53,199 nt of DNA, taken from Pseudomonadota bacterium. GTDB taxonomy: Bacteria > Pseudomonadota > Gammaproteobacteria > Burkholderiales > Burkholderiaceae_B. Made by a program: the position numbers and the translations under genes. The DNA lies in NCBI GenBank assembly GCA_023432075.1, contig JAEYVD010000041.1:1-53199 (forward strand), read 5' to 3'. Shown here piece by piece: positions 17,701 through 24,962 of this stretch. The notes beneath the pieces were generated by a model. The model was not told where the DNA came from. It made no database searches and saw only the letters and a program-made list of their open reading frames with translations. Positions within the stretch are counted from its first letter, which is position 1. The number at the start of each line of letters is the position of its first letter.

Positions 17701-18809
17701 TAGCTGCGCTTCGGGATGTTGCCAAAGCCCGCGCCGAGATGGTGTTCCGCAATGTGGACCATCTGCTGTCATGGCTAGCGATCGATGTTGTAGTCCGTTT
17801 CGATGCTGTGCGACCCGATCTGGCCAAGATAGGTACGTACCATCCTGACTTTATCTGGTTCCTACGGAACCGCCTACAGTTCGAACGGAGAGACGAGAAG
17901 CTGCCGCTGACAGTTTCCCAGGCAGAATGGATCATCACCGAGTTCCGCGAGCATTGGCCATATACGGAGCTTAGGGGAACAGGATCGGGCAACACGAACG
18001 GCTATGACGCGACCGATTTTCTCCGCTCGCTAATCAGTCGGATCGCCGACGATACGAGCATTGAGGCTGCTGAGGCGATCGCGAGGCTTGTAACCGGCCC
18101 CAGGGACAGCTATGCGGAGTTGATTCGTCACATGGCTGCCGAGCAGCGGCAGAAGCGTGCCGAGGAGGATTTTTCAGCGCTTTCGCCGGCCGATCTAACT
18201 TCGCTTCTCGACGATGGCCCTCCCACCAATATTGATGATTTGAAGGCGCTAGTGTGCGAAGAGATGTCCGTCGCGCAGCTTAAGCTCATCGGCGACGATC
18301 TCGATTCGGTCGTAGATTTCTGGACCGATGATGGCATGCCTCGCGACGAGAATCGATGCCGCGACCGTCTCGCCGGAATGATTGGCCCTGAGGTCGACCG
18401 CTACGATATTCAGCGGATTACCGAGGCGGACATGCCTCAGACCAAGCGCGCGGACCTGGCTTTTGCGCGTGGGTCGATGCAGTTGCCGGTTGAGGTCAAA
18501 GGCCAGTGGCATAGCGAGGTTTGGGATGCCGCGAACGGCCAGCTCGACATGCAGTATTTGATCGACTGGAGTTGCGGGCAACGCGGTATCTACTGCGTTT
18601 TGTGGTTCGGTGATTTACCGTCGTCGACGAGGCGGCGGTTGAAGGCGCACCCCGATGGGCTTCCTGCACCGACGACAGCGGAAGCCATGCGTACGATGCT
18701 AATCGATCGGATTCCCGAGGCGCGCCGCACGCTGATCGACGTCGTTGTGATCGATCTATCGGCCGGCAAGCCCAAACGCGTTCTTTCTCATGCAGCGTCG
18801 GATGGCTAG
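14718..18809 (+). CDS. STAND/NACHT-like NTPase with C-terminal PD-(D/E)xK-like nuclease
   Basis: The 1,363-residue protein has a Walker A site, GEPGMGKS (48-55), and a Walker B site, LLIDGLDEA (about 91-99). A sensor-like FILSCRSREW, an NPLTLGLIRRV helix and an HRVIAEYLGARWL winged-helix motif follow, the order seen in NACHT/STAND ATPases. A long helical, probably repeat-rich sensor region fills about 350-1200. The C-terminus carries D1246 (KRADLAF), E1259 and K1261 (PVEVKGQW), the spacing of a PD-(D/E)xK restriction-like nuclease. Such proteins sense phage components and then activate an effector. Here the nuclease follows the sensor, whereas Avs-type proteins carry the effector at the N-terminus. 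I chose the ATG with AAGGA five bases upstream; an in-frame TTG lies 45 bases earlier. No known system name is assigned. Confidence 0.75.
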   Translation: MNDQAEGAVRSLAPAYFPRGLVISEADLLDSVDEAGLLALVGNKIVLGEPGMGKSELMRELGRRLGVDLVTAIRFINSKNPGKLVSAGKPLLIDGLDEAMSRREGDAVDAILAQLEEADLPPFILSCRSREWQARSVTNLRRLYGAEPRVLTLEPFDRSEARAVLFAQNPSLDVDHVLDHLEAYSLQDLYRNPLTLGLIRRVAETDTQLPATRATLFERVCSLIWPEHDGDRQDEGLAQLTQDEALDAAGAIAAALLFGGAEAASAAGAAQVLQGDVRLADLEALPKGEASRAIFSSKLFLSVGPLRAKPIHRVIAEYLGARWLARQAATPRAQRRLLAQLHGSGGVPASLRGLHAWLAYHSPAMAERIITADPYGVLRYGEDTLLTPHLADCLFEALSGLAEDDPYFRAADWDRKTAAGLMITPLKHKIQKIISSAASSAHLRALLIEGLKATALAIELADTLEAIVLSRERFYREREDAAEALLPHRDRAWWRTTIASLIDQGGEDAPRLALRLIQLIDADVSDELLVATLFAEMGVSRSPLRRSKPQRVHTIRSYEELFAVISSVRLVGILDLIVDYSQLLHDDDWRSAGEVADIVTNLIVRGIDEGAIGVVEAPSLWRWLEALEHEHYYDRHVRQRLAAQLWSQDALRRAIQAHVLAHDRRRDSLWATAIFLQRRLLRQDWRQDDIIILFDRLAQGNNKDPAARQDWQDLVQVAWRHDGLEPVVREAAERFRRGDKALGDFLSKLENPKKPGWEVRQEKERAKRERKRKVAIEEARRSFGMARDDLRAGELGAILRPAQAYLGLFRDLPSGLSPFERLSSWIGPDLCSDALIGFEAVLHRSDLPAPVEFSNGFASRSIYNFGYPIMAGLYERMRLGKSFAELSTPLKQSALLLSYEGHGWGLDEEKDALRAALEVEVISCLNTRQAFARLWIEPALDIGKEHVAGLRKLAHDPEWQATGAALGAEWLTRFPNVPASVEAELVDCLTYGGALAALRDVAKARAEMVFRNVDHLLSWLAIDVVVRFDAVRPDLAKIGTYHPDFIWFLRNRLQFERRDEKLPLTVSQAEWIITEFREHWPYTELRGTGSGNTNGYDATDFLRSLISRIADDTSIEAAEAIARLVTGPRDSYAELIRHMAAEQRQKRAEEDFSALSPADLTSLLDDGPPTNIDDLKALVCEEMSVAQLKLIGDDLDSVVDFWTDDGMPRDENRCRDRLAGMIGPEVDRYDIQRITEADMPQTKRADLAFARGSMQLPVEVKGQWHSEVWDAANGQLDMQYLIDWSCGQRGIYCVLWFGDLPSSTRRRLKAHPDGLPAPTTAEAMRTMLIDRIPEARRTLIDVVVIDLSAGKPKRVLSHAASDG

Positions 18810-18927
18810 CGATTCATGATCGCGCCGGTGAAGCAGCGACACTCAGCCACTGATTGCAGTCACGGGTTGCGCGCTTAGCAGAGCTTCTTCGGAAAATTCC
18901 AGACTAAATGAAATTTGGTACGAAAAA

Positions 18928-19029
18928 TTCCAAATTCGATGATTCGGCGGCACCAATCTTAATAACGAAGTTTCTCTAAGTCATTGATATTTTTGTATTT
19001 TTAATTCCAAGTCGGGTGAGCTTCGACAG
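18928..19029 (+). repeat. 102-bp iteron-bearing repeat, copy A
   Basis: This copy aligns without gaps to 23118-23219 at roughly 60 percent identity. It contains degenerate units of TTCCAA-N-CTCAATGA type at 18928, 18951, 18974 and 19005, with a further unit at 18897. The similarity ends at TTCGACAG. Inverted versions (CACTGAATTTGGAATT, GTGCGTTTGGAATG) follow to the right. The stretch 18810-19296 otherwise holds no gene. Arrays of short binding sites ending in ACA resemble the ends of Tn7/Tn5053-type transposons, which is an inference. Confidence 0.55.
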
Positions 19030-19296
19030 GAATTCCACTGAATTTGGAATTTCTGTCAGTGCGTTTGGAATGTCGTCATGCGGTCGCGGTGGCGTTGGCA
19101 GCGTCTTTCAATTGGCTTTCGCGGGTCGCACGCGCGTGTAACGGCAGCCAGGGCAATTTCTGAAGTGCGCCTCCCTTGTAATTACGCATGAACATGGCCC
19201 AGTTTCCTGCGAATAGGAAATCGCTCTTGCGCGCCATACTCGTCCACTGGCGGGCCTGTGCCGGGAGCGGGGCCGCATTCTTTGCAAGGGTGCACC

Positions 19297-20922
19297 ATGA
19301 ATGCGTTGAGTTTGAAGGCCAAGCTGCGGCTGGCTATGCTGTTGATGTGGATCGGTTTGTTGGCGCTGGGCGGATGGTCGGCGTTGAATGCGCGCGACAT
19401 CATGATGAAAGAGCGGCGCGATGGCCTGGAACGTATCGTGCAGGTGGCGCAAAGCGTCGTGGCCTCTTATGCCAAGACGGTGTCCGAAGGCAAGCTAAGT
19501 GCCGAAGACGGCAAGCGCCAGGCGCTGGATCAGCTGAGCAAGCTGCGCTATGACAAAGACAATTTCGTGTTCGTCGTCGACACGCAGCCCGTGCTGCTGA
19601 TGCACCCGTTTGGCGCATCGGTCGTGGGCAAGAACGTCGGAGAGCGCAAGGACACCCAGGGCCACGCCTATTACAAGACCATGGCGGAACTGGCGCGCGG
19701 CAAGGGCCAGGGTTTTGTCGAGTACGAGGCGTCCAGATCGGGCAACGCCGATGACCGCGTACCCAAGATCAGCTTCATTTCGTACTACCAGCCCTGGGAT
19801 TGGGTGGTGGTGTCGGGCGTTTTGGTGGACGATATCCAGACGGCGTTCTACGGCAATCTGCTGAAGGCGCTGGCGATTCTGGGCCTGATCGGGGCCGTCG
19901 TCACGGGCGTCATGTTCCTGATCACGCGCAGCGTATCGCGCAGCCTGGGCGGTGACCCGACGTACGCGGCAGGCATCGCGGGCCGCATCGCTTCGGGCGA
20001 TCTGAGCCACCCGGTGGTGGTCGACGACAAGGATACGCGCAGCATGATCAGCGCCATGGCCCAGATGCAGCGGAATCTGGCTGAGGTCATTGGCGGCATC
20101 CGTGCCGGGGCGGAAAGCCTGAACGGCGCGGCGCGCGAGATGTCTGCGGGCAACCTGGACCTGTCCTCGCGTACGGAAGAACAGGCGGCGTCGCTGGAAG
20201 AAACAGCGGCCAGCATGGAAGAGCTGACCGCCACTGTGCGTCAGAATGCCGGCAGCGCCGAGCAGGCCGTCGAGCTGGCGCAAGCCGCCTCGGGCATCGC
20301 CGCGCGCGGCGGCGAAGTGGTGGGCAAGGTCGTGTCCACGATGGACGGCATCACCGATAGCTCGCGCCGCATCGCCGAGATTATCGGGCTGATCGACAGC
20401 ATTGCGTTCCAGACCAACATATTGGCGCTGAACGCGGCCGTTGAAGCGGCGCGCGCGGGTGACCACGGCAAGGGCTTTGCCGTGGTGGCCACCGAGGTGC
20501 GCAACCTGGCGCAACGCAGCGCGCAGGCCGCCAAAGAGATCAAGGACCTGATCGATGATTCCGTCGACAAGGTCAGCACGGGCGCCAACCTGGTGAACCA
20601 GGCGGGCCAGACCATGACCGAGATCATGCAGGCGGTGCAGCGCGTGACGCACATCGTGGGCGAAATCACCGTGGCGTCGCGTGAACAGACCTCGGGCATC
20701 GAACAGGTGAGCGTGGCGGTGGCGCAGATGGATCAGATGACGCAGCAGAACGCGGCGCTGGTCGAGCAGGTGGCGGCCGTGGCGGCGTCGATGGAAAGCC
20801 AGGTTGGCGGCCTGTATGCGTCGGTGTCGGCCTTCAAGCTAGGCGGCGAGACGGCCGTGCGTGCCGAGCGCGAACCGGCGTTGTCGCAAGCGCCTGGGCG
20901 CCGTCTGGCGCTTAGCGCCTAG
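19297..20922 (+). CDS. Methyl-accepting chemotaxis protein
   Basis: The 541-residue receptor has two transmembrane helices (about 10-30 and 187-210) framing a periplasmic single-Cache-type sensor that contains DNFVFVVDTQPVLLMHP and a WDWVVVSGVLVDDI end. A HAMP linker and a signalling coiled coil follow, with the conserved hairpin IAFQTNILALNAAVEAARAG (about 368-387). It would relay ligand binding to CheA/CheW and steer flagellar motion. The ATG at 19297 follows an AAGGG site; earlier in-frame starts add residues not typical of the family. No C-terminal CheR-docking pentapeptide is seen. Codon use marks the return to chromosome-like DNA after the island. Confidence 0.9.
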   Translation: MNALSLKAKLRLAMLLMWIGLLALGGWSALNARDIMMKERRDGLERIVQVAQSVVASYAKTVSEGKLSAEDGKRQALDQLSKLRYDKDNFVFVVDTQPVLLMHPFGASVVGKNVGERKDTQGHAYYKTMAELARGKGQGFVEYEASRSGNADDRVPKISFISYYQPWDWVVVSGVLVDDIQTAFYGNLLKALAILGLIGAVVTGVMFLITRSVSRSLGGDPTYAAGIAGRIASGDLSHPVVVDDKDTRSMISAMAQMQRNLAEVIGGIRAGAESLNGAAREMSAGNLDLSSRTEEQAASLEETAASMEELTATVRQNAGSAEQAVELAQAASGIAARGGEVVGKVVSTMDGITDSSRRIAEIIGLIDSIAFQTNILALNAAVEAARAGDHGKGFAVVATEVRNLAQRSAQAAKEIKDLIDDSVDKVSTGANLVNQAGQTMTEIMQAVQRVTHIVGEITVASREQTSGIEQVSVAVAQMDQMTQQNAALVEQVAAVAASMESQVGGLYASVSAFKLGGETAVRAEREPALSQAPGRRLALSA

Positions 20923-20958
20923 TGCCTAGTGCCTGGTGCTTAGTGGTTGGTGCCTGGC
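20917..20958 (+). repeat. Heptanucleotide tandem repeat at the chemoreceptor stop codon
   Basis: Six 7-bp units run through and past the receptor's TAG: GCCTAGT, GCCTAGT, GCCTGGT, GCTTAGT, GGTTGGT, GCCTGGC. The stop codon is part of the first unit, so a change in unit number would alter only the untranslated tail. Confidence 0.7.
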
Positions 20959-21010
20959 GCCAGCTGCAAGTCCGCATTTCGCAAATCATTCAATCAGACA
21001 AGGAAGTTGC

Positions 21011-22972
21011 ATGTCCCATCGTCAGCGCCGTCGCGCCTCGCGGCATTCTCTCATCCGCGCCCTGAGCCCGGTCCTGTTTCTGGGGGCCACGTGCGCCCAG
21101 GCGGAAGTGACCGCCTTCGACGTGCAGGCCCGCCAGGCTCCCGCGCTGGAAGGCCGTGTCTTCGGTGAGCGTGGCGTGGCTGAAAAGCTGACCGGCGTCG
21201 CCACCATCAGCCTGGATCCGTCCGACCCGCGCAACGCCGGCATCACCGACCTGGCGCTGGCGCCGCGCGATGCGCAAGGCCGCGTCACCGCACGCGCTGA
21301 TGTCGTGATCCTGCGCCCGGCCAAGCCCAACGGCACCTTGATCGTTGAAGCGCCCAACCGTGGCCGCAAGCTGATCGGCACGGTGGTTGACGGTGGCGGC
21401 ATCCCGAACAGCAGCCGCCTGGAAAAGGCCGACGATGCTGGCAACGGCTTCCTGCTGTCGCAAGGCTACACGCTGGCCTGGGTCGGCTGGCAGGGTGACG
21501 TGCCGGTGGGCGAGGGCATGCGGCTGGACGTGCCGGTGGTGCCGGGCGTAACGGGGCCAGTCCGCGACGAATGGATCTTCAAGAAGGCCGGTGCAACCGA
21601 ACGCGTGACGCTCAGCTACCCCGCCGCCCAGCTGGTGGGCGCCAAGCTGTCGGTGCGCGCGCAGCGCCTGGACGCTCGCCAGTACCCGGCGGGCTTGTCG
21701 TTCCGCTTCATCGACGACAACACGGTCGAGATCACGCGCCCGGCCGACATGCCCGTCGACGCCATCTATGAATTTACCTACATCGCGCGCGACCCGGGTG
21801 TGATGGGCATGGGCTTTGCCGCCCTGCGCGACGTCACCGCCTTCCTGGCGCGCGCCGACGTGGCCGCCAACCCCTTGGCGGCGCAGCATGGCGGGCAGGT
21901 CAAGCAGGTGCTGGGCATGGGCATTTCGCAGTCGGGCCGCTTCCTGCGCGACTACCTGTACCAAGGCTTCAACCAGGACTTGCAGGGCAAGCGGGTGTTC
22001 GACGGCATGCTGGCGCAGATTCCCGGCGCGCGCCGCACGTTTGCCAACACACGCTTCGCGCAGCTGTCGCGCAACCCCGGCCCGCACGCCGATGATCTGT
22101 ACCCGGTCGATCAGTTTCCGTTCGCGTATGCCACCAGTACCGACCCGCTGACGGGCAAGCGCGACGGCCTGCTGGCGCAGTGCCGCGCCACGGACACGTG
22201 CCCGCGCATCATGCAACTGGATTCCGAATACGAATTTTGGGCCTCGCACGCCAGCCAGCTGGTCACGGACGGCCGTGGCCGCGATTTGCCGCTGCCGCCC
22301 GAGGTGCGCGCCTACATGGTGGTGGGGTCGCAGCACTTCCCCAGCCCCGTGTCCAAGGCCATGCCTACGTGCGCGCTGCCCACCAGCCCGGTGGACCCGC
22401 AGCCCGTCACGCGCGCGTTGCTGACGGCGCTGGATGCGTGGGTGGGCCAAGGCACGCCGCCCCCGGCCAGCCGTTACCCCACGCGCGCGCGCCACACGCT
22501 GGAGGACGCCAAGGGCCTGTACCCGGCCATTCCGGGGCTGCCGTACCACGCGGCGTATGTGGAATCGCGCCTGATCGTGGACGGTTCGCGCCTGCCGCTG
22601 ATCGAAGGCGAATATCCGCTGTACATGCCCAAGGTGGACGCAGACGGCAATGCGGTGGACGGCGTGCGTCTGCCGCAGATTACCGCGCCGCGCGGCACGT
22701 ATGTGGGCTGGAATCCGAAGAGCAACAACGCCGAAGGGCTGTGCACGCAGATGGGCAGCGCCGTGCCGTTCGCGCAGACCCGCGCCGAACGCGTGGCGCG
22801 CCAGGACCCGCGACTGTCGATCGAAGAGCGCTACCCGACGCCAGCGGCCTACGTCGCAGCGGTGCAGCGCGCCAGCGACGACCTCGTGAAGGCGCGCTTG
22901 CTGCTGCCCGCCGATGCCGCCATCGCGGTTCAGGAGGCGCGTGACGGCAAGCTGGCCAAGCTGGCGCCGTAA
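21011..22972 (+). CDS. Secreted alpha/beta-hydrolase-domain protein
   Basis: The 653-residue protein has a cleavable signal (RALSPVLFLGATCAQA, about 15-30), so it is exported. The middle region contains GMGISQSGRFLRDYLYQGFN, a G-x-S-x-G nucleophile elbow, and later YMVVGSQHF, where the His may belong to the catalytic triad. The overall layout matches the large alpha/beta-hydrolase-domain family of unknown substrate (Pfam Abhydrolase_10-type). It probably hydrolyses an ester or related bond in the periplasm. The ATG at 21011 follows AGGAAG by four bases; frames further upstream run through the heptad repeat and are unlikely. It follows the chemoreceptor with a gap of 88 bases and may be co-transcribed. 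Confidence 0.75.
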   Translation: MSHRQRRRASRHSLIRALSPVLFLGATCAQAEVTAFDVQARQAPALEGRVFGERGVAEKLTGVATISLDPSDPRNAGITDLALAPRDAQGRVTARADVVILRPAKPNGTLIVEAPNRGRKLIGTVVDGGGIPNSSRLEKADDAGNGFLLSQGYTLAWVGWQGDVPVGEGMRLDVPVVPGVTGPVRDEWIFKKAGATERVTLSYPAAQLVGAKLSVRAQRLDARQYPAGLSFRFIDDNTVEITRPADMPVDAIYEFTYIARDPGVMGMGFAALRDVTAFLARADVAANPLAAQHGGQVKQVLGMGISQSGRFLRDYLYQGFNQDLQGKRVFDGMLAQIPGARRTFANTRFAQLSRNPGPHADDLYPVDQFPFAYATSTDPLTGKRDGLLAQCRATDTCPRIMQLDSEYEFWASHASQLVTDGRGRDLPLPPEVRAYMVVGSQHFPSPVSKAMPTCALPTSPVDPQPVTRALLTALDAWVGQGTPPPASRYPTRARHTLEDAKGLYPAIPGLPYHAAYVESRLIVDGSRLPLIEGEYPLYMPKVDADGNAVDGVRLPQITAPRGTYVGWNPKSNNAEGLCTQMGSAVPFAQTRAERVARQDPRLSIEERYPTPAAYVAAVQRASDDLVKARLLLPADAAIAVQEARDGKLAKLAP

Positions 22973-23117
22973 GTCTCGCCGGGCTGTCGCGTGCAGAACG
23001 ATTATGTAGTCGACCCTAAGAGCCTGTGGGAAATTTCCCCTTCGAGGGAGGACTCTTAAATCGGGACTGCACGCGCCCGGCGAACGCTTCGAAGCATTTG
23101 ATGCCTTCCCTGAACAT

Positions 23118-23219
23118 TTCCAAACTCAATGACCGACCGATTCCAATCTCAATGATGGATATTTTCTAAGTTATTGATTTTTAAAGTTATAGAGTTCCAG
23201 TCTCAACGCGATTCGACAG
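23118..23219 (+). repeat. 102-bp iteron-bearing repeat, copy B
   Basis: Related to 18928-19029 with the same length and unit spacing (units at 23118, 23141, 23164 and 23195), and likewise ending TTCGACAG. It lies in the gene-free stretch 22973-23354, which also contains a GGGAAATTTCCC palindrome at about 23028-23039. Both copies have the same orientation and flank the chemoreceptor-hydrolase pair. Confidence 0.55.
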
Positions 23220-23290
23220 CGGTCTCTTGCTTCTCCTGACAACGAAGACGCCGGAAGGCAGAACTTTTCAACGCGCCAGTTATAGAAACT

Positions 23291-23311
23291 AAAATCATTG
23301 TCATTTACAAT
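23291..23311. promoter_or_regulatory. Fur-box-like site upstream of the iron-starvation sigma gene
   Basis: On the reverse strand the site contains AATGACAATGATTTT. I count 12 matches of 15 to the corresponding part of the 19-bp Fur consensus. Its position just upstream of a FecI-type sigma factor fits iron repression. It also overlaps an alternative TTG start, which argues for the GTG start downstream. Confidence 0.6.
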
Positions 23312-23354
23312 TGCGACCTTTCCCGCCCGCAGGTATTCGTACCGCTTCCGTCAC

Positions 23355-23867
23355 GTGAATTCCGAACTTGATTCCGTGCGCTTCTACAAGTTGCACAGAA
23401 GCGAACTGGTAAGCTACGCCGATAGTTTCGTGCGGGATCGCGCCAGTGCCGAAGACATCGTGCAGGACGCCTGGGAGCGTGTGCAGGCGGTCGAGCAGGG
23501 GCGCTCGCTGGCGGAACCGCTGGGGTATTTCTACCGCACGGTGCGGAATCTGGCGTTGGATTGGCTGCGCGCCCGCAAACGCGACGGCGCCGAGGCCGAT
23601 AGCGATCCTATGGCGCTGGCCGCCACGCTCGAGGATAAATCGCCTTCGCCGGAAGCGACCGTTTCCGCCCGCAAAGACATGGATCTGGTACTGGAAAGCC
23701 TGGACGAGTTGCCGGAGCGCTCCCGGCTTGCGCTGACTCTGCATACCGTCGATGGACTGAAACTGCGAGAAGTCGCCCAACAATTGGGCCTATCCGTGAC
23801 CTTCACACATCAGTTGATCGCCGAAGCCAAATTGCATTGCATCCAACGTTTGTCGCGCCGCCTGTGA
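23355..23867 (+). CDS. ECF RNA polymerase sigma factor, FecI type
   Basis: The 170-residue protein has a sigma region 2 (HRSELVSYADSFVRDRASAED, then DIVQDAWERV and YFYRTVRNLALDWLRARKR) and a sigma region 4 (LPERSRLALTLHTVDGLKLR followed by EVAQQLGLSVTFTHQLI). It would direct RNA polymerase to the downstream TonB-receptor promoter in response to siderophore uptake. The GTG start gives the standard FecI length. In-frame starts further up lie inside the Fur-like box. The stop overlaps the next start (GTGA), so it is translationally coupled with its FecR-like anti-sigma factor. Confidence 0.85.
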   Translation: MNSELDSVRFYKLHRSELVSYADSFVRDRASAEDIVQDAWERVQAVEQGRSLAEPLGYFYRTVRNLALDWLRARKRDGAEADSDPMALAATLEDKSPSPEATVSARKDMDLVLESLDELPERSRLALTLHTVDGLKLREVAQQLGLSVTFTHQLIAEAKLHCIQRLSRRL

Positions 23868-24844
23868 AGCACGAAGACCACGACGCCGCTTGGGATGCCG
23901 CGCTGCGCGCTGCGGTAGATTGGAGCATCCTGCTCGATGACGACCCCGGCGACGCCGACCTGCGCGTGCGCTTCGAGGCATGGCGAATGGCCGATCCGCT
24001 GCATGACGCCGCCTGGCGCCAGACGGCCCACGTCGATGCCCTGATCCGCCAGTTGCCGTCCGAGCATCCACAATCTGAAATCGCCGAGCCCCGCAGGCGC
24101 GCATGGCTGCCGCGACCGCGTCTGCGCCACGTGGCCGCGGGAGCCTGTCTGGCCGCACTGGCGTGGCTGGTCGTGCCCATCGTCTTGCTGCAAGCCCGTG
24201 CCGACTTCATTACCGACTCGAATAGCCAGGCGGACATTCGCCTGGAGGATGGCAGCCGGGTTCGCCTTGCGCCCGGCAGCGCGTTGCGCGCAGACATTTC
24301 CGCCACCGGCCGGCAGGTCACGCTCTATGCCGGCGAGGCGTTCTTCGAGGTGAATGCCGATTCCTCCCGGCCTTTCGAGGTGAGCGCCAACGGCACGCGC
24401 GTGACGGTGCTCGGCACGGGCTTTAACGTGCGGATCGGCGTGGGCGACACCGACGTGGCCGTCAAGCATGGGCGGGTGCAGGTTGAGCATGGGGAACCGC
24501 GGGTCGCCAGCGAGGTGTTGGCCAGCGGGCAGTGGGTGCGCATGTCGGCCAATGCGCCGGCGGCCAGGGGCGAGATCGCGCCCGAGGTGGTGGGAAGTTG
24601 GACGCGCACCCGGCTGGTCGCTGTCGATCGGCCCTTGCCCGATGTCATCGAGGATTTGCGTCGTCGGTACGCGGGCCAAATCGTGCTGCTGGGCGATGCG
24701 CCGCGCGATCTCAGCGTGACGGGCATCTTCGATACGAGCAACGCCGCCGCCGCGGCCGAGCTGATTGTGCGGCCGCACGGCGGCCGGGTGCGCCAGATCA
24801 CGCCTTGGCTTCTCATCGTGTCGCTGAACAACCCCGCCTCCTGA
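23864..24844 (+). CDS. FecR-like anti-sigma/sensor protein
   Basis: The 326-residue protein has a cytoplasmic N-terminus (DDDPGDADLRVRFEAWRMAD and WRQTAHVDALIRQLP, as in FecR sigma-binding domains). One transmembrane helix follows near residue 90-107 (AAGACLAALAWLVVPIVLL), then the periplasmic FecR domain: DIRLEDGSRVRLAPGSALRA, VTLYAGEAFFEV, VLGTGFNVRI. By family knowledge it holds or activates the FecI-type sigma factor depending on the loaded state of the outer-membrane receptor. I chose the GTG overlapping the sigma stop; a TTG nine codons earlier is possible. Confidence 0.85.
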   Translation: MKHEDHDAAWDAALRAAVDWSILLDDDPGDADLRVRFEAWRMADPLHDAAWRQTAHVDALIRQLPSEHPQSEIAEPRRRAWLPRPRLRHVAAGACLAALAWLVVPIVLLQARADFITDSNSQADIRLEDGSRVRLAPGSALRADISATGRQVTLYAGEAFFEVNADSSRPFEVSANGTRVTVLGTGFNVRIGVGDTDVAVKHGRVQVEHGEPRVASEVLASGQWVRMSANAPAARGEIAPEVVGSWTRTRLVAVDRPLPDVIEDLRRRYAGQIVLLGDAPRDLSVTGIFDTSNAAAAAELIVRPHGGRVRQITPWLLIVSLNNPAS

Positions 24845-24962
24845 GCCTTAGTCCCTACGCGTCGAAGGGAATTACCGAAAAATTCGTTTGCTGCTTCGTT
24901 GTGTGGATAGACCCTGCCGGGCCACCTGACCAGACCGGCGGGATTTCGCACAATCGGAGCTA

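Noticed and set aside
18897..19075. Iteron array interpreted as a CRISPR array
   Set aside because: Units are degenerate, spacers are 8-16 bases and of uneven length, and there are no cas genes in the window.
20990..22549. Long minus-strand frame opposite the hydrolase gene, and similar ones at 24960-26684 (minus) and 27936-29774 (plus)
   Set aside because: These are antisense shadows caused by GC-rich codon bias; the opposite strand carries recognisable proteins.
23025..23041. TGTGGGAAATTTCCCC as a Tn7-type left end
   Set aside because: It lies on the wrong side relative to any cargo, has no matching right end nearby and may simply be a palindrome.
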